From assembly GCF_031851795.1 (NCBI RefSeq), contig NZ_CP134696.1:186001-250000 (forward strand): DNA of 64,000 bases, read 5' to 3'. How positions within the stretch are numbered: position 1 is the stretch's first letter; each line of letters opens with the position of its first letter. Positions 1 through 9,378 of this stretch are shown piece after piece. Made by a program: the position numbers and the translations under genes. The notes below the pieces were generated by a model that searched no databases, was not told the origin of the DNA, and saw only the letters and a list, made by a program, of their open reading frames with translations. Origin of the DNA: Pontibacter sp. G13. Its GTDB lineage: Bacteria; Bacteroidota; Bacteroidia; J057.

Positions 1-1474
1 TGACGGTATTGGCCGTAACCGTATACGGATAGGAGATGTACTTCCAGGTGTTGTCTTCGAGGAAAAGGGTCGCTCCACCATCTTGGATAGAGAAGGAATT
101 TCCTACATCCTGCCCACCATAGGCTGTGATCGTATACGCATTGAAGTCGAGCGTTGGGCAAGTGCCTCCACCGCCACCGCCACCTGATCCCAGGCAGAAT
201 TGGGTAGCATCAGATGAGCCAAACGCACCTCCTGAAGCAATCGTGCCACTGGCGTCAGTCAAGCTGTAAGAACCATTGCCATATCCACAGCAGATTCCGT
301 CTCCATAAGAGTCAAAGATGGTGAATGTGTAGCATCCGTCTTCCAGACAAAGATCTTCGGTAACGGTGGAGCCATCAGGGAAAGAACCATAAGTTCCCCC
401 TGAAGCGACAGTGGTGTTGTTGTCATCTACCACGGTCCAGCTGGTTTCTTCAGGATAATTGTCCAACGTGATGGTCAGGGTGAGTTCATTGCTTTCGCAA
501 GTTCCTCCACCTCCGCCGCCACCGCCAGGGGTGCCGCAGCCATTGGAGTTCAGCAAGCTTGCGCGAGATCCGCCCGCACCGAACAATGCCTGCATCCGAG
601 ACTTCTGTCCAGTCGTGAACAAGTTCATACAAGCGTCGTCGGAGTAGTCCATGTAGTTCTGTACCATGTCGGTAGATCCGCAGGACACGTGTCCTGTCGC
701 ACACCCATAGTTCGCACCGTCAGAGGTTGGGGTATCTCCGACGAAGTCGTCTACTCCACAACCGCCATCGCCCCAGATATGGCGAAGGTTCAACCAGTGT
801 CCAACCTCATGGGTGGCAGTCCGACCCAAGTCAAATGGAGCCGTAGCGGTACCGGTAGTTCCGGTATAACGGTAATCACATACGATGCCATCTGTGGCAG
901 CCGATCCGCCAGGGAATTGGGCGTATCCGAGGATTCCGCCACCGATGTTACACACCCAGAAGTTCATGTAGTCGGAAGCAGGCCAAGCGTCCTTTCCACC
1001 CTGAGAGGAGAACTTGACACGATCATTGGTACCGAATCCATTGACCGAAGTGGAAGTCCGCGTAATCCCGGTGGTAGCATTGCCGTCTGGATCGACAGTT
1101 GCCAAGCAGAACTCGATCTCGGTGTCGGCAGCCTGACTCCATGTGTTGTCCGCATCACTGTTGAGACGACGGAAATCCTCGTTGAGCACATCCAGCTGAG
1201 ACTGAATTTGAGCAGCAGAAATGTTCTCTGTAGAGGTGCGATAAACGATGTGAAATACCACTGGGATCGTGACCACCGCTCTTTCCGAGTTGCCGCTTTC
1301 TCGGATGTAGCGCATGGTATGCTCCTCAATTTGCTGCATTCGGGTATGGATACTGGGATCTTGTTGCTCTAGATGATGGAGGTGATCCATCGTGCCGCAA
1401 TTGCGACTCTGAGCATTGCCCATGAAGGGCAGGCCTGCTAATAGCAGGCACAGAAGAAGTCTAAAACAAATCAT
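1..1474 (-). CDS. Exported pappalysin-like (M43) zinc metalloprotease, C-terminus cut by window edge
   Basis: Read on the minus strand from ATG at 1474 with no stop before base 1, so at least 491 residues and incomplete. The N-terminus is a signal peptide (MICFRLLLCLLLAG...NAQS). The catalytic domain has the extended zinc motif HEVGHWLNLRHIWGD starting at residue 222 (base 811) and, downstream, a Met-turn-like NYMDYSDDAC. Both are typical of the M43 pappalysin/cytophagalysin family, secreted endopeptidases common in Bacteroidota. After the catalytic domain come two polyglycine linkers (around bases 516-540 and 165-185). They frame a repeated module containing Cys-rich DGCYTFTIFDSYGDGICCG, as found in secreted Bacteroidota proteins. 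A C-terminal T9SS sorting domain is expected but lies outside the window. Family confidence is high; the substrate is unknown. Confidence 0.88.
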   Translation of the reverse strand, partial: MICFRLLLCLLLAGLPFMGNAQSRNCGTMDHLHHLEQQDPSIHTRMQQIEEHTMRYIRESGNSERAVVTIPVVFHIVYRTSTENISAAQIQSQLDVLNEDFRRLNSDADNTWSQAADTEIEFCLATVDPDGNATTGITRTSTSVNGFGTNDRVKFSSQGGKDAWPASDYMNFWVCNIGGGILGYAQFPGGSAATDGIVCDYRYTGTTGTATAPFDLGRTATHEVGHWLNLRHIWGDGGCGVDDFVGDTPTSDGANYGCATGHVSCGSTDMVQNYMDYSDDACMNLFTTGQKSRMQALFGAGGSRASLLNSNGCGTPGGGGGGGGTCESNELTLTITLDNYPEETSWTVVDDNNTTVASGGTYGSFPDGSTVTEDLCLEDGCYTFTIFDSYGDGICCGYGNGSYSLTDASGTIASGGAFGSSDATQFCLGSGGGGGGGTCPTLDFNAYTITAYGGQDVGNSFSIQDGGATLFLEDNTWKYISYPYTVTANTV

Positions 1475-2057
1475 AAATACATGTAGCTTTTAACGTGAAC
1501 CGCAAGAAAGACCTGTATTCAAGATTATTCCAGCATAATAAATGTATTACCTAACAGATCTTATTGAGGGCTGATCATTTGCTTTCTCCCTGACAAGTCC
1601 TTACCATTTCTTATAGGATATACGCCAATTACGCACCATTTATGGGCCTATTCCATCTAAAGCCCTTTGGGAAAAATTGCGCAAATTAATACAAAAAGAT
1701 GAAATTATCGACTCATTTTCCCACCATACCCAACGTATGAAAAACATCTAGCAGATGAACATCCTGACAACATAAATTAATACATGAGCGTATGAAACCT
1801 TCTTTTGAAATTTCATACATACATCATTTTCCCAATTTTTCCACATTCGCAACATTTGGCACAATCCTCCCGGGCTCCCTTCTCAAAACACCGATTAGGC
1901 AGCCAATTGGATACTTGAGCCCCTCTCCCTTTCCAATCCCATCGAGGAGGTGCTGACCTATCAAACTTTTTGATTAAATTTGCCCGAAATTTGCATCCCT
2001 GCGGATCAAAACATCACTAGCATTTGATTTCTCATCAAGCATTAAGCGAGCATTTAT
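1475..2057. other. Intergenic region between divergent metalloprotease and lpdA genes
   Basis: About 580 AT-rich bases without a convincing gene. It must hold the promoters of two divergent genes. A TAnnTTTG-type -7 element for lpdA is annotated separately. A perfect 8-base inverted repeat, GTATGAAA at 1790-1797 and TTTCATAC at 1811-1818, could be an operator, though no regulator gene lies next to it. Nothing else was recognised. Confidence 0.5.
1953..1982 (+). promoter_or_regulatory. Candidate Bacteroidota-type promoter of lpdA
   Basis: TAAATTTG at 1975-1982 matches the Bacteroidota -7 consensus TAnnTTTG exactly. A CTG at 1953-1955, 19 bases upstream, is a weak match to the -33 TTG. The expected transcript start is about 70 bases before the lpdA ATG. 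Seen by eye only. Confidence 0.45.
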
Positions 2058-3452
2058 ATGGCAACATCCTATGATCTGATCGTAATCGGAAGTGGTCCAG
2101 GCGGTTACGTCGCGGCTATCCGTGGAGCACAACTCGGCATGAAAACCGCAGTTGTCGAGCGTGAAAACATTGGAGGCATCTGCCTCAACTGGGGATGTAT
2201 CCCCACCAAAGCCCTTCTGAAAAGCGCAGAGGTGATGGACTACCTCCATCATGTCGAGGATTACGGTCTGAAAGCCAAAAGCATCAGCCACGACTTCACA
2301 CAGGTGATCACTCGGAGCCGCGGTGTTGCCGACAAGATGAGCAAAGGCGTAAACTTCCTCCTTCGCAAAAACAAGGTGGATGTATTGGAAGGTACCGGCA
2401 AATTGAGCCCTGGAAAAACGGTTGTTGTCACTGACAAGGACGGGAAATCCACTTCCTACACAGCCAATCACATCATCGTCGCGACTGGAGCGAGATCCCG
2501 TAGCCTTCCAAGCATGCCGATCGACAACGAAAAGATCATCGGATACCGCAAGGCCATGACGCTTGAGAAGCTTCCCAAATCCATGATTGTCGTCGGTTCT
2601 GGCGCTATCGGGATGGAGTTCGCCTACTTCTACCACACCATGGGTACAGAAGTGACCGTCGTAGAGTTCATGGACAACATCCTACCCCGTGAGGACAAGG
2701 ACGTATCCACTCAGATGGCGCGTATCTACAAGAAGAAGGGCATGAAGATCATGACCAAATCCGAGGTAACCTCCGTGGACACCTCTGGAAAAGGCGTGAA
2801 AGCGACTGTCAAGACTGCCAAGGGCGAAGAAGTTCTCGAAGCAGAAATCTTGCTTTCTGCTGTCGGAGTCTCCCCCAACACCGAAAACATCGGTCTCGGA
2901 AATGTAGGCGTCAAAACAGATCGCGGATTGATTCCGGTTGACGATTTCTACCGCACCAACGTTGAAGGCATCTACGCAATCGGCGACATCGTTCCCGGTC
3001 CTGCATTGGCACACGTTGCTTCCCATGAGGCGATCGTATGTGTTGAAAAAATCGCAGGCATGGATGCACATCCAATCGATTACAACAACATTCCTAGCTG
3101 TACCTACTGCTCCCCTGAGGTAGCTTCTGTAGGATACACCGAAGCAGCTGCCAAGGAAGCTGGATACGAGTTGAAAGTGGGTAAATTCCCATTCTCCGCT
3201 TCCGGAAAGGCGACTGCCGCCGGCAAGACTGACGGTTTTGTCAAAGTAATCTTCGATGCCAAATATGGCGAGTTCTTGGGAGCTCACATGATTGGTGCAG
3301 GAGTGACTGACATGATCGCCGAGGTGGTGGTAGCACGTGACCTGGAAACTACCGGACACGAAATCATCCAAGCTGTCCACCCACACCCGACCATGTCTGA
3401 GGCTGTGATGGAGGCTGCTGCAGAAGCATACGGAGAGTGCGTGCACCTCTAG
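2058..3452 (+). CDS. lpdA: Dihydrolipoyl dehydrogenase (E3)
   Basis: FAD-dependent enzyme that reoxidises dihydrolipoamide in pyruvate, 2-oxoglutarate and branched-chain dehydrogenase complexes and in glycine cleavage, passing electrons to NAD+. The 464-residue length is normal for the family. Visible features are the N-terminal FAD loop GSGPGG (residues 11-16), the redox disulfide pair C42/C47 in GGICLNWGCIPTK, a second dinucleotide loop GSGAIGMEFA, the ATG(A) motif in VATGARSR, the YAIGD FAD motif, and the C-terminal catalytic His in HPHPTMSEA. It stands alone, without E1 or E2 genes nearby, so it probably serves several complexes. The ATG at 2058 is followed directly by the Rossmann strand, which supports this start. 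A strong terminator follows at 3477. Confidence 0.97.
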   Translation: MATSYDLIVIGSGPGGYVAAIRGAQLGMKTAVVERENIGGICLNWGCIPTKALLKSAEVMDYLHHVEDYGLKAKSISHDFTQVITRSRGVADKMSKGVNFLLRKNKVDVLEGTGKLSPGKTVVVTDKDGKSTSYTANHIIVATGARSRSLPSMPIDNEKIIGYRKAMTLEKLPKSMIVVGSGAIGMEFAYFYHTMGTEVTVVEFMDNILPREDKDVSTQMARIYKKKGMKIMTKSEVTSVDTSGKGVKATVKTAKGEEVLEAEILLSAVGVSPNTENIGLGNVGVKTDRGLIPVDDFYRTNVEGIYAIGDIVPGPALAHVASHEAIVCVEKIAGMDAHPIDYNNIPSCTYCSPEVASVGYTEAAAKEAGYELKVGKFPFSASGKATAAGKTDGFVKVIFDAKYGEFLGAHMIGAGVTDMIAEVVVARDLETTGHEIIQAVHPHPTMSEAVMEAAAEAYGECVHL

Positions 3453-3476
3453 GAAGACCTGTAACCTCATATCATA

Positions 3477-3509
3477 GGGCCATGCATCCTTTAGGTGCAT
3501 GGCCCTTTT
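3477..3509 (+). terminator. Intrinsic terminator of lpdA
   Basis: A perfect 10-base stem GGGCCATGCA / TGCATGGCCC with a 9-base loop, followed by TTTT, 25 bases after the lpdA stop. Confidence 0.9.
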
Positions 3510-3550
3510 CCATGAATTCTGGCCTTGCTATGGGGCCTTGAGCGAATAAA

Positions 3551-3583
3551 GAAAAAAGGGAGTACCCTACTCAAGGCACTCCC
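3551..3583 (-). terminator. Intrinsic terminator of the caspase-like gene
   Basis: Read on the minus strand, GGGAGT...ACTCCC forms the stem and is followed by six T. It lies 27 bases beyond the stop of the caspase-like gene. Confidence 0.75.
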
Positions 3584-3609
3584 AGTTTTTGGGGAAAGGA
3601 AGATGGCTC

Positions 3610-5085
3610 CTATTCAATGGTCCCAGCAATCGGCTCTGGACAGACGATTGTTTCTCGCGCTAGACGCCTTGCAACTGCTCCCTGCAGATCGCTCAAGGTC
3701 AGGCTACCAAACTCACTTTCTCGAAGTGTCCGCACCAGATTCTTGGCAAAGGGGCTATTCTCTCCTTCGCGACCATCCGATACCATCTCGTACTTGTTGG
3801 AGGCCAGAACATGGATCTGAGGTCCGTAATGACTTCCTGCCAAGCCGAACGAATAGCTGGCGGGATTCACCAGAATAGATCCCCCATAGCACGCATCCAA
3901 AATGAATGTCACCCTATGGCATCCTAGCGCTTTCAATTTCCCGATCATCTCCGTCATGGAAATGTAGGTATCGGGACTGTTCAATTGACCATCTACAGGA
4001 ACAATGTACCCGGTTGAATCCGGTGATCGCTCCCCATGCCCGGCCAAATAAATGACCAACTCGTCCTGATACTGCATTTGGCGATTGATCCAAACGAGTG
4101 TATCGAAGAGTTTCTCAGCCGTAAATGCCTCATCATAGAGTCTGTAAGTCCGATGCTCCGTGCACTGGTACTCGCTGGAGAGCACTGCTCCAACTGAGTC
4201 ACAGTCCCTGACTGCATTGCTAAGCTCGTCCCAGTGTTTGTACTGGTCCACGCCAATGAGCAGCAAGTGGGATGTTCGGCCAGCAGCATTCCGGTGAAGA
4301 GGAGAATCCTTTTTCCGGAACACATCCGATCCAAACAGATCAGGCGCTACCGAAAGGTCATACACCTCGGGGGTCTGACCAGATGTTCCTTCTTCTGATG
4401 AGTCAACGATTTCAGGCTGACTGGGATAGTAGATCAAATCCTCGTCTAGCAACTGGTAAACGAAGATTCCCTCCAAGGCGGCAATGGTCGAATTTCCGAT
4501 CCACACACCGAGCCGGTTCCCCAGCTTCGGAAGTGCAGCACGCTTTCCGATCAATTGGCCGTCAAGGCGGACTTCCCACAAGTCCTTTCCCATTACCAGC
4601 GACAACTGGTGTTCATTGTCATTGAGCGGCCAATCCGGAGCTTGCTGCCAGACCACTGACATCTTGCCGTTTTGGCGACGCTCAAGCGTCAGCACCTTGT
4701 TTCTCGTCAAAACCAGCTTGTACCCGTTTTGCAAGTCATCAGCACCGAAGACCAGACCAACTCCGGCATCCATAGGTCCCAAGATGCTGCGAAAATCTAC
4801 TTGGATTCGGACCTCCCTGTCAGACAATTCAAATTGTCCCCATTGAGTCAGACCGTGTCCATTGAAATTTTCCACGCACCAGGCACCTTGGCGGAAGTCT
4901 CCTCGGAGGCCTTCCCGTGCCATCCATTCGTCGCTTGGTTGTTCGAAATAATGCTGATACAGAAGCTGTTCATTCAGGGCGGATTGTTCTACTTGTCCAA
5001 ACAGCGGGTTGCCGATCAGGTATAGGAATACCCAACAAGTTACCCACCGAACATGCGTTTGGGCAAATGTGCGATCACCGATCAT
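3610..5085 (-). CDS. Exported caspase-family (C14) protein with ConA-like N-terminal domain
   Basis: A 491-residue protein from the ATG at 5085. A longer frame starts at 5145, but only the shorter form puts a plausible signal peptide (hydrophobic VTCWVFLYLIGNPLFG) near the N-terminus. Roughly residues 50-215 look like a concanavalin-like jelly roll of the type that binds carbohydrate. The C-terminal part is a caspase/metacaspase fold: LLLIGVDQY strand, catalytic His in YLAGHGE (His350) and catalytic Cys in LDACYGGS (Cys399). Both dyad residues are present, so it is probably an active cysteine peptidase, perhaps with Arg/Lys or Asp preference. It is a single-gene unit bounded by its own terminator. 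Export of a caspase-like enzyme together with a ConA-like domain suggests an extracellular or periplasmic target; that part is inference. Confidence 0.85.
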   Translation of the reverse strand: MIGDRTFAQTHVRWVTCWVFLYLIGNPLFGQVEQSALNEQLLYQHYFEQPSDEWMAREGLRGDFRQGAWCVENFNGHGLTQWGQFELSDREVRIQVDFRSILGPMDAGVGLVFGADDLQNGYKLVLTRNKVLTLERRQNGKMSVVWQQAPDWPLNDNEHQLSLVMGKDLWEVRLDGQLIGKRAALPKLGNRLGVWIGNSTIAALEGIFVYQLLDEDLIYYPSQPEIVDSSEEGTSGQTPEVYDLSVAPDLFGSDVFRKKDSPLHRNAAGRTSHLLLIGVDQYKHWDELSNAVRDCDSVGAVLSSEYQCTEHRTYRLYDEAFTAEKLFDTLVWINRQMQYQDELVIYLAGHGERSPDSTGYIVPVDGQLNSPDTYISMTEMIGKLKALGCHRVTFILDACYGGSILVNPASYSFGLAGSHYGPQIHVLASNKYEMVSDGREGENSPFAKNLVRTLRESEFGSLTLSDLQGAVARRLARETIVCPEPIAGTIE

Positions 5086-5145
5086 GAGACGAAAAACGTT
5101 TGTGAAACTCTGATCCCGCCATTGGATGGAATAACCCAATGTCAA

Positions 5146-5662
5146 ATGATACGAAAAACGTCAAAACCAATATTTCGTCAAATGCGGATTTCGTACAATC
5201 AAACACCTGAGTGATTCAATGAATGGGCATAAGGCGTTCAACTCCTTACATAAGCACAGCCCACTTGAAGGCTGTTTCAGCTTGAAACAAATGGTGTATC
5301 GAAATGGAACATTTAAACAGCCAGCATCAAAGCTTTTGCAATCATAGAGTTGGTAATCAGCTGATTGTAATCGGGAACACTAATTGTTAGGGTTGTTATA
5401 TATCCAAATAATTGGGTGAGATCATCTGATAGGCCTAATGGAACTTCGGAAGCGATTGGCTACCGAAAAAATCCATCCTAATATCATCCAACAGCACGAT
5501 TTCCGTGGTTTACACGAATATTGGAAACCACACGCATTGGACAATGCCCCATTCGTATATACCGGATTGAGTATGTCACAATCGGGCCATTTCCGTGGAT
5601 ATCCAACAAGAATACCGGCAGTATTTCCGCTTTATTCACCCTTGACATCCAACCCGAGCATC
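5146..5662. other. Intergenic region upstream of the ABC ATPase
   Basis: The plus frame is open from 5438 but the N-terminal extension has no family similarity, so the region is treated as non-coding. It holds two overlapping hairpins, ACAGCC/GGCTGT at 5256-5275 and GTTTCA/TGAAAC at 5274-5288, and a 12-base palindrome AATCAGCTGATT at 5355-5366. No convincing TAnnTTTG promoter was found. Confidence 0.4.
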
Positions 5663-6361
5663 ATGATACAACTGAACAGCGTCTCAAAATTTTTCCGCAA
5701 CAGCCTCCAGAAAACCTATGTGCTGCGCAATATCAATCTCCAAATCCAGGCCGGAGAATTCGTTACGATTATGGGGCCTTCGGGAGCGGGCAAATCAACC
5801 CTACTCAACATCTTGGGACTATTGGAACAACCTTCTGAGGGAGAATACCTATTTGAGGGAATGGCTACCCAGAAATTCAACGAGCGGAAAAGATCTGACC
5901 TCCACAAGCACCAAATCGGATTTGTGTTTCAGGCCTATCACCTAATCGATGAATTGACGGTCTACGAAAACATCGAGACTCCCCTACTCTACAAGAATAT
6001 CAAGTCCCAAGAGCGGAAAGCGATGGTGGCGGAAATTCTGGATCGTTTTCAAATTGTGGCCAAGAAGGATTTATTCCCCCATCAATTGAGTGGTGGCCAA
6101 CAACAACTGGTAGGAGTAGCCCGAGCGATCATCTCAAAGCCCAAATTGCTACTGGCCGACGAGCCCACGGGTAATCTCCATACTCGGCAAGGCAAAGAAA
6201 TCATGGAGTTATTCAGCAGGCTCAACAAGGAAGACGGCATCACGATCGTGCAGGTAACCCACTCCGAGCGCAATGCCGCCTACGGCGACCGAATTATTGA
6301 ATTGGTCGATGGATGGATGGAATCAGATAAAAAGGTCGAGGACTCCCTAGCCCAATCTTAA
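5663..6361 (+). CDS. ABC transporter ATP-binding protein (LolD/MacB/SalX-like)
   Basis: A 232-residue nucleotide-binding subunit with Walker A GPSGAGKST, Q-loop region FVFQAYHL, signature LSGGQQQLVGVARA, Walker B LLLADEPTGN and switch VTHSE. This family pairs with FtsX-like permeases such as LolCE and MacB and extracts lipoproteins or exports peptides. The start at 5663 (MIQLNSVSKFF) matches family N-termini; the 75-residue extension back to 5438 does not. The signature carries QQLVGVARA instead of the usual QQRVAIARA. No permease gene adjoins it, so it is an orphan ATPase here. Its stop overlaps the stop of the convergent acyltransferase gene. Confidence 0.88.
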   Translation: MIQLNSVSKFFRNSLQKTYVLRNINLQIQAGEFVTIMGPSGAGKSTLLNILGLLEQPSEGEYLFEGMATQKFNERKRSDLHKHQIGFVFQAYHLIDELTVYENIETPLLYKNIKSQERKAMVAEILDRFQIVAKKDLFPHQLSGGQQQLVGVARAIISKPKLLLADEPTGNLHTRQGKEIMELFSRLNKEDGITIVQVTHSERNAAYGDRIIELVDGWMESDKKVEDSLAQS

Positions 6362-7485
6362 CGCCTAGCCGAATTGAATATCGGCTGAGCGTACAATTGA
6401 TACATACGTTCCCGTAAAGCCTCGGAATCTCCCGAAATATGGGCGATCCGATTGGAAACGTATTGGACGAACTTAGCTCGATCTTCTTCAGTGTAATGAG
6501 CCTGAAACTCGTTCTTGCCACTGATCAAATCAGCAGCGACCCAATTGATTGGCCACAATCGATATTGACGATGGATATGCTGGTCCAGAATCTGACACAC
6601 CTCGCGAATCTGCTCATTGCGATTGCCGGAAAGTCCGTCTAACTCATGACCGAGCGGCTTGCCGACCTCCAAGTGCACACGGCCTTTGGGCTCTCTGATT
6701 CCCAAAACCATGGCGAGCTTATCGTCCTTTTGGTAAGGTAGATCATGATCCCTATGGTACAGTTCCTCCACTTTCAGATAATCGCAGGGCTCATATTCGT
6801 AGGAAACCGTCATCGGGACAATCTTCAGAGGCTTCAATGAGGCTGAGACATCACTATCTCCACTTCGCATCAACATTTTCAGCAATGCCGGTTGAGTTTG
6901 GTCATGCCCATCCTTGGTGCGTCCGCCTCGTTGGGCAATCCAGACGGAATCAATCCGATCGGTAATGACATGGCGGATATAATGGGAAAGCTGGTCAGAG
7001 GCAGCAAGCAATTGCTGTGGGGAAAGATTACGGAAAACCACAAAGCTCTTGTTGAGCTTCATGAGATCCGTCACAAGCGGAGAGACCATCAAATTGTCAC
7101 CAATGGCAATCTGAGTGGTTTCAAAGCCCTCCTCGAAGAGCAACACATTGAGTAGCGCTGAATCGAGGATGATATCCCGATGATTGGAGATGAACAAGCA
7201 AGGCTCCTGAGGATCGAGGTTTTCAAACCCACTGAAGGTCAGATCCGAGATCGAGGATGAGATCATCGTCCGGATGGCCTGATGAATATACTGTGCCTGA
7301 AATTCGCGGGTGGTATGGATCTTCCGGAAGGAAGCCACCACCTGTTCGGCAGTCAGATTCGGAAAGAGATATTGAATAAGTTCAAAGAAGCTGGGTTTTT
7401 CTACCACTCCCTTCAGCACTTCATTCACCTCCTCATTGTGGTAAGGACGGATGTCCTCAAAAGATAGGTCGGAAAGGTTCGGCAT
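6358..7485 (-). CDS. 1-acylglycerol-3-phosphate acyltransferase-like protein (PlsC superfamily)
   Basis: A 375-residue protein of a Bacteroidota acyltransferase family. The motif FISNHRDIILDSALLN carries the active-site His and an Asp, and is the family form of the H(X)4D motif. VWIAQRGGRTKDG is the likely substrate-phosphate binding block. It probably transfers an acyl chain onto a glycerol-phosphate or ornithine-type lipid acceptor at the inner membrane face; the exact acceptor cannot be read from the sequence. The frame is open back to 7602, but the ATG at 7485 (MPNLSDLSFEDIRPY) fits better. Convergent with the ABC ATPase, sharing bases 6358-6361 at the stops. Confidence 0.8.
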   Translation of the reverse strand: MPNLSDLSFEDIRPYHNEEVNEVLKGVVEKPSFFELIQYLFPNLTAEQVVASFRKIHTTREFQAQYIHQAIRTMISSSISDLTFSGFENLDPQEPCLFISNHRDIILDSALLNVLLFEEGFETTQIAIGDNLMVSPLVTDLMKLNKSFVVFRNLSPQQLLAASDQLSHYIRHVITDRIDSVWIAQRGGRTKDGHDQTQPALLKMLMRSGDSDVSASLKPLKIVPMTVSYEYEPCDYLKVEELYHRDHDLPYQKDDKLAMVLGIREPKGRVHLEVGKPLGHELDGLSGNRNEQIREVCQILDQHIHRQYRLWPINWVAADLISGKNEFQAHYTEEDRAKFVQYVSNRIAHISGDSEALRERMYQLYAQPIFNSARR

Positions 7486-7661
7486 GTGCGATTGCGTGTC
7501 TACATTCAAGCCCAATAACTCCTGTTTGGCTCTCCATAAATTAGGTATTGACCAAAACTGAAACCAGCGGCAACAGTTCGAAAGGTGATACCCATAGCCC
7601 ATTTACGAAAGAGCTGGATCGCTATTCGGCGCAGGCGCAAGATAGAGAATTCTCCAAGATT

Positions 7662-7692
7662 TTTGTTGAATTCATCTATTCGTTATAACTTG
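7662..7692 (+). promoter_or_regulatory. Candidate promoter of xylA
   Basis: TTTG at 7662-7665 and TATAACTTG at 7684-7692, 18 bases apart, resemble the Bacteroidota -33/-7 pair. TATTGAC occurs twice just downstream (7709-7715 and 7723-7729), a possible short operator repeat. Confidence 0.4.
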
Positions 7693-7743
7693 TAGTCATA
7701 TTGACTATAAGGTATTGACCATTTACTCATAAACAGACCTAAG

Positions 7744-9099
7744 ATGGACGCATCAAAAACTACCACTGGCATGCCGGTCCTCATCGGCGAGAAGGAATAC
7801 TTCCCAGGAATCGGCAAAATTGCCTTCGAAGGAAAAGAATCCGACAATCCACTTGCATTCAAGTACTATGATGAAAATCAGGTAGTTGCCGGCAAGACCA
7901 TGAAGGAGCACTTCAAGTTTGCCTGTGCATACTGGCACTCCTTCTGCAATACTGGGGATGACCCATTCGGGTGGGGCCCAAAGCGGTATCCGTGGGCAGT
8001 TGCCAATGATCCCGTCCAGGCAGCCAAGGACAAGATGGATGCAGCATTCGAGTTCATCACCAAAATGGGGATGCCCTATTTTTGTACACACGACGTGGAC
8101 ATTGTTGATCCGGGTTCAGATTGGGCAACCTATGAGCACCGCATGCAGGTGATGGCTGACTATGCCAAAGGAAAAATGGCCGAATCCGGCGTTAAGCTTC
8201 TTTGGGGAACTGCGAATCTGTTTTCAGATCCTCGATACATGAATGGAGCTTCCACCAATCCCGACTTTGACGTGGTTGCAGCAGGGGGCGTTCAGGTCAA
8301 GAATGCGATCGATTTCACCATCGCATTGGGAGGCGAAAACTACGTATTCTGGGGCGGTCGCGAAGGCTACATGTCTCTGTTGAATACTGATATGAAGCGT
8401 GAGCTTGACCACATGGCAAGATTCCTGCACATGGCCAAGGATTATGCTCGCAAAAACGGCTTCGAAGGTACATTCTTCATCGAACCAAAACCGATGGAAC
8501 CTTCCAAGCACCAATACGACTTCGATTCCGCGACAGTCTTAGGCTTTTTGCGTGAATATGACTTGATGGACGATTTTGCGATCAACATCGAGGTCAACCA
8601 CGCGACTCTGGCTAATCACACCTTCCATCACGAATTGCAGGTGGCTGCCAATGCCGGCAAACTCGGTAGCATTGACGCCAACCGTGGAGACTATCAAAAC
8701 GGATGGGATACGGACCAATTCCCGAACAATCTCTATGAAACCACACAGGCCATGCTGGTCATCTTGGAATCCGGAGGCATTCAGGGAGGCGGAATCAACT
8801 TCGACGCCAAAACCCGCAGAAACTCCACCGATTTGGTAGACTTGTTCTATGCACATATCGGCGGAATGGATGTATTCGCAAGATCTCTCCTGATCGCTGC
8901 CGACATCCTCGAGAAGTCTGACTACGGCAAAATCCGCAAAGATCGCTACGCATCATTCGATAGTGGCAAGGGTGCGGAATTCGAAGCTGGAAAGCTTTCC
9001 TTGGAAGATCTGCACGCACACGGTCTTGCGAATGGCGAGCCTAAGCAAATCAGCGGAAGACAGGAGTACCTAGAGAATCTGGTGAATCAGTTCATCTAA
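7744..9099 (+). CDS. xylA: Xylose isomerase
   Basis: Converts D-xylose to D-xylulose, using divalent metals in a TIM barrel. The 451-residue length matches the class II enzymes. Visible family signatures are [11 protein letters not shown] (catalytic His and Asp), [32 protein letters not shown] (metal ligand Glu and Lys), [17 protein letters not shown] and GSIDANRGD. No xylB or xylose transporter is adjacent, so the gene stands alone between a candidate promoter and a strong terminator. The start ATG at 7744 gives the usual N-terminus of the class. Confidence 0.97.
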   Translation: MDASKTTTGMPVLIGEKEYFPGIGKIAFEGKESDNPLAFKYYDENQVVAGKTMKEHFKFACAYWHSFCNTGDDPFGWGPKRYPWAVANDPVQAAKDKMDAAFEFITKMGMPYFCTHDVDIVDPGSDWATYEHRMQVMADYAKGKMAESGVKLLWGTANLFSDPRYMNGASTNPDFDVVAAGGVQVKNAIDFTIALGGENYVFWGGREGYMSLLNTDMKRELDHMARFLHMAKDYARKNGFEGTFFIEPKPMEPSKHQYDFDSATVLGFLREYDLMDDFAINIEVNHATLANHTFHHELQVAANAGKLGSIDANRGDYQNGWDTDQFPNNLYETTQAMLVILESGGIQGGGINFDAKTRRNSTDLVDLFYAHIGGMDVFARSLLIAADILEKSDYGKIRKDRYASFDSGKGAEFEAGKLSLEDLHAHGLANGEPKQISGRQEYLENLVNQFI

Positions 9100-9185
9100 G
9101 CCAAGATCTTGTGGATGACGAATGCGGTCATCCTCGATTAGTACCCTCAAGAAGAGCGAATACTAGTTTGTCATATTAACATGGG

Positions 9186-9220
9186 GCCGTGTGCGAATTC
9201 CGCATACGGCTTTTCTTTTT
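9186..9220 (+). terminator. Intrinsic terminator of xylA
   Basis: A 10-base stem GCCGTGTGCG / CGCATACGGC (one G-U pair) with a 5-base loop, followed by TTTTCTTTTT. Confidence 0.9.
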
Positions 9221-9378
9221 GCTCGACACCAACCATCCGCATTTGACAAAATAAAGACAAATCAACCAGTCACTCTCCATGATTGACAGGTTGGGAGACC
9301 AAAGCAACAATTGATCAAGCACGCGATAATTTAGGTGTAATATTTTTCGATATTTGAATCAGAAACACACAGGAATAG

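Noticed and set aside
516..540. CCGCCACC-type repeat that could look like a satellite or CRISPR-like unit
   Set aside because: It encodes a polyglycine linker of the metalloprotease; there are no spacers and no regular unit.
689..1372. 227-codon plus-strand frame inside the metalloprotease gene
   Set aside because: The minus strand has a signal peptide and the zinc motif; the plus frame is a low-complexity shadow.
1974..2636. 220-codon minus-strand frame over the lpdA 5' end
   Set aside because: Antisense shadow of a well-supported gene, crossing its promoter.
2682..3500. 272-codon open frame antisense to lpdA
   Set aside because: It mirrors the codon pattern of lpdA, has no family similarity, and runs through the lpdA terminator.
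5438..5662. 75-codon N-terminal extension of the ABC ATPase
   Set aside because: No family similarity; the ATG at 5663 gives the normal N-terminus.
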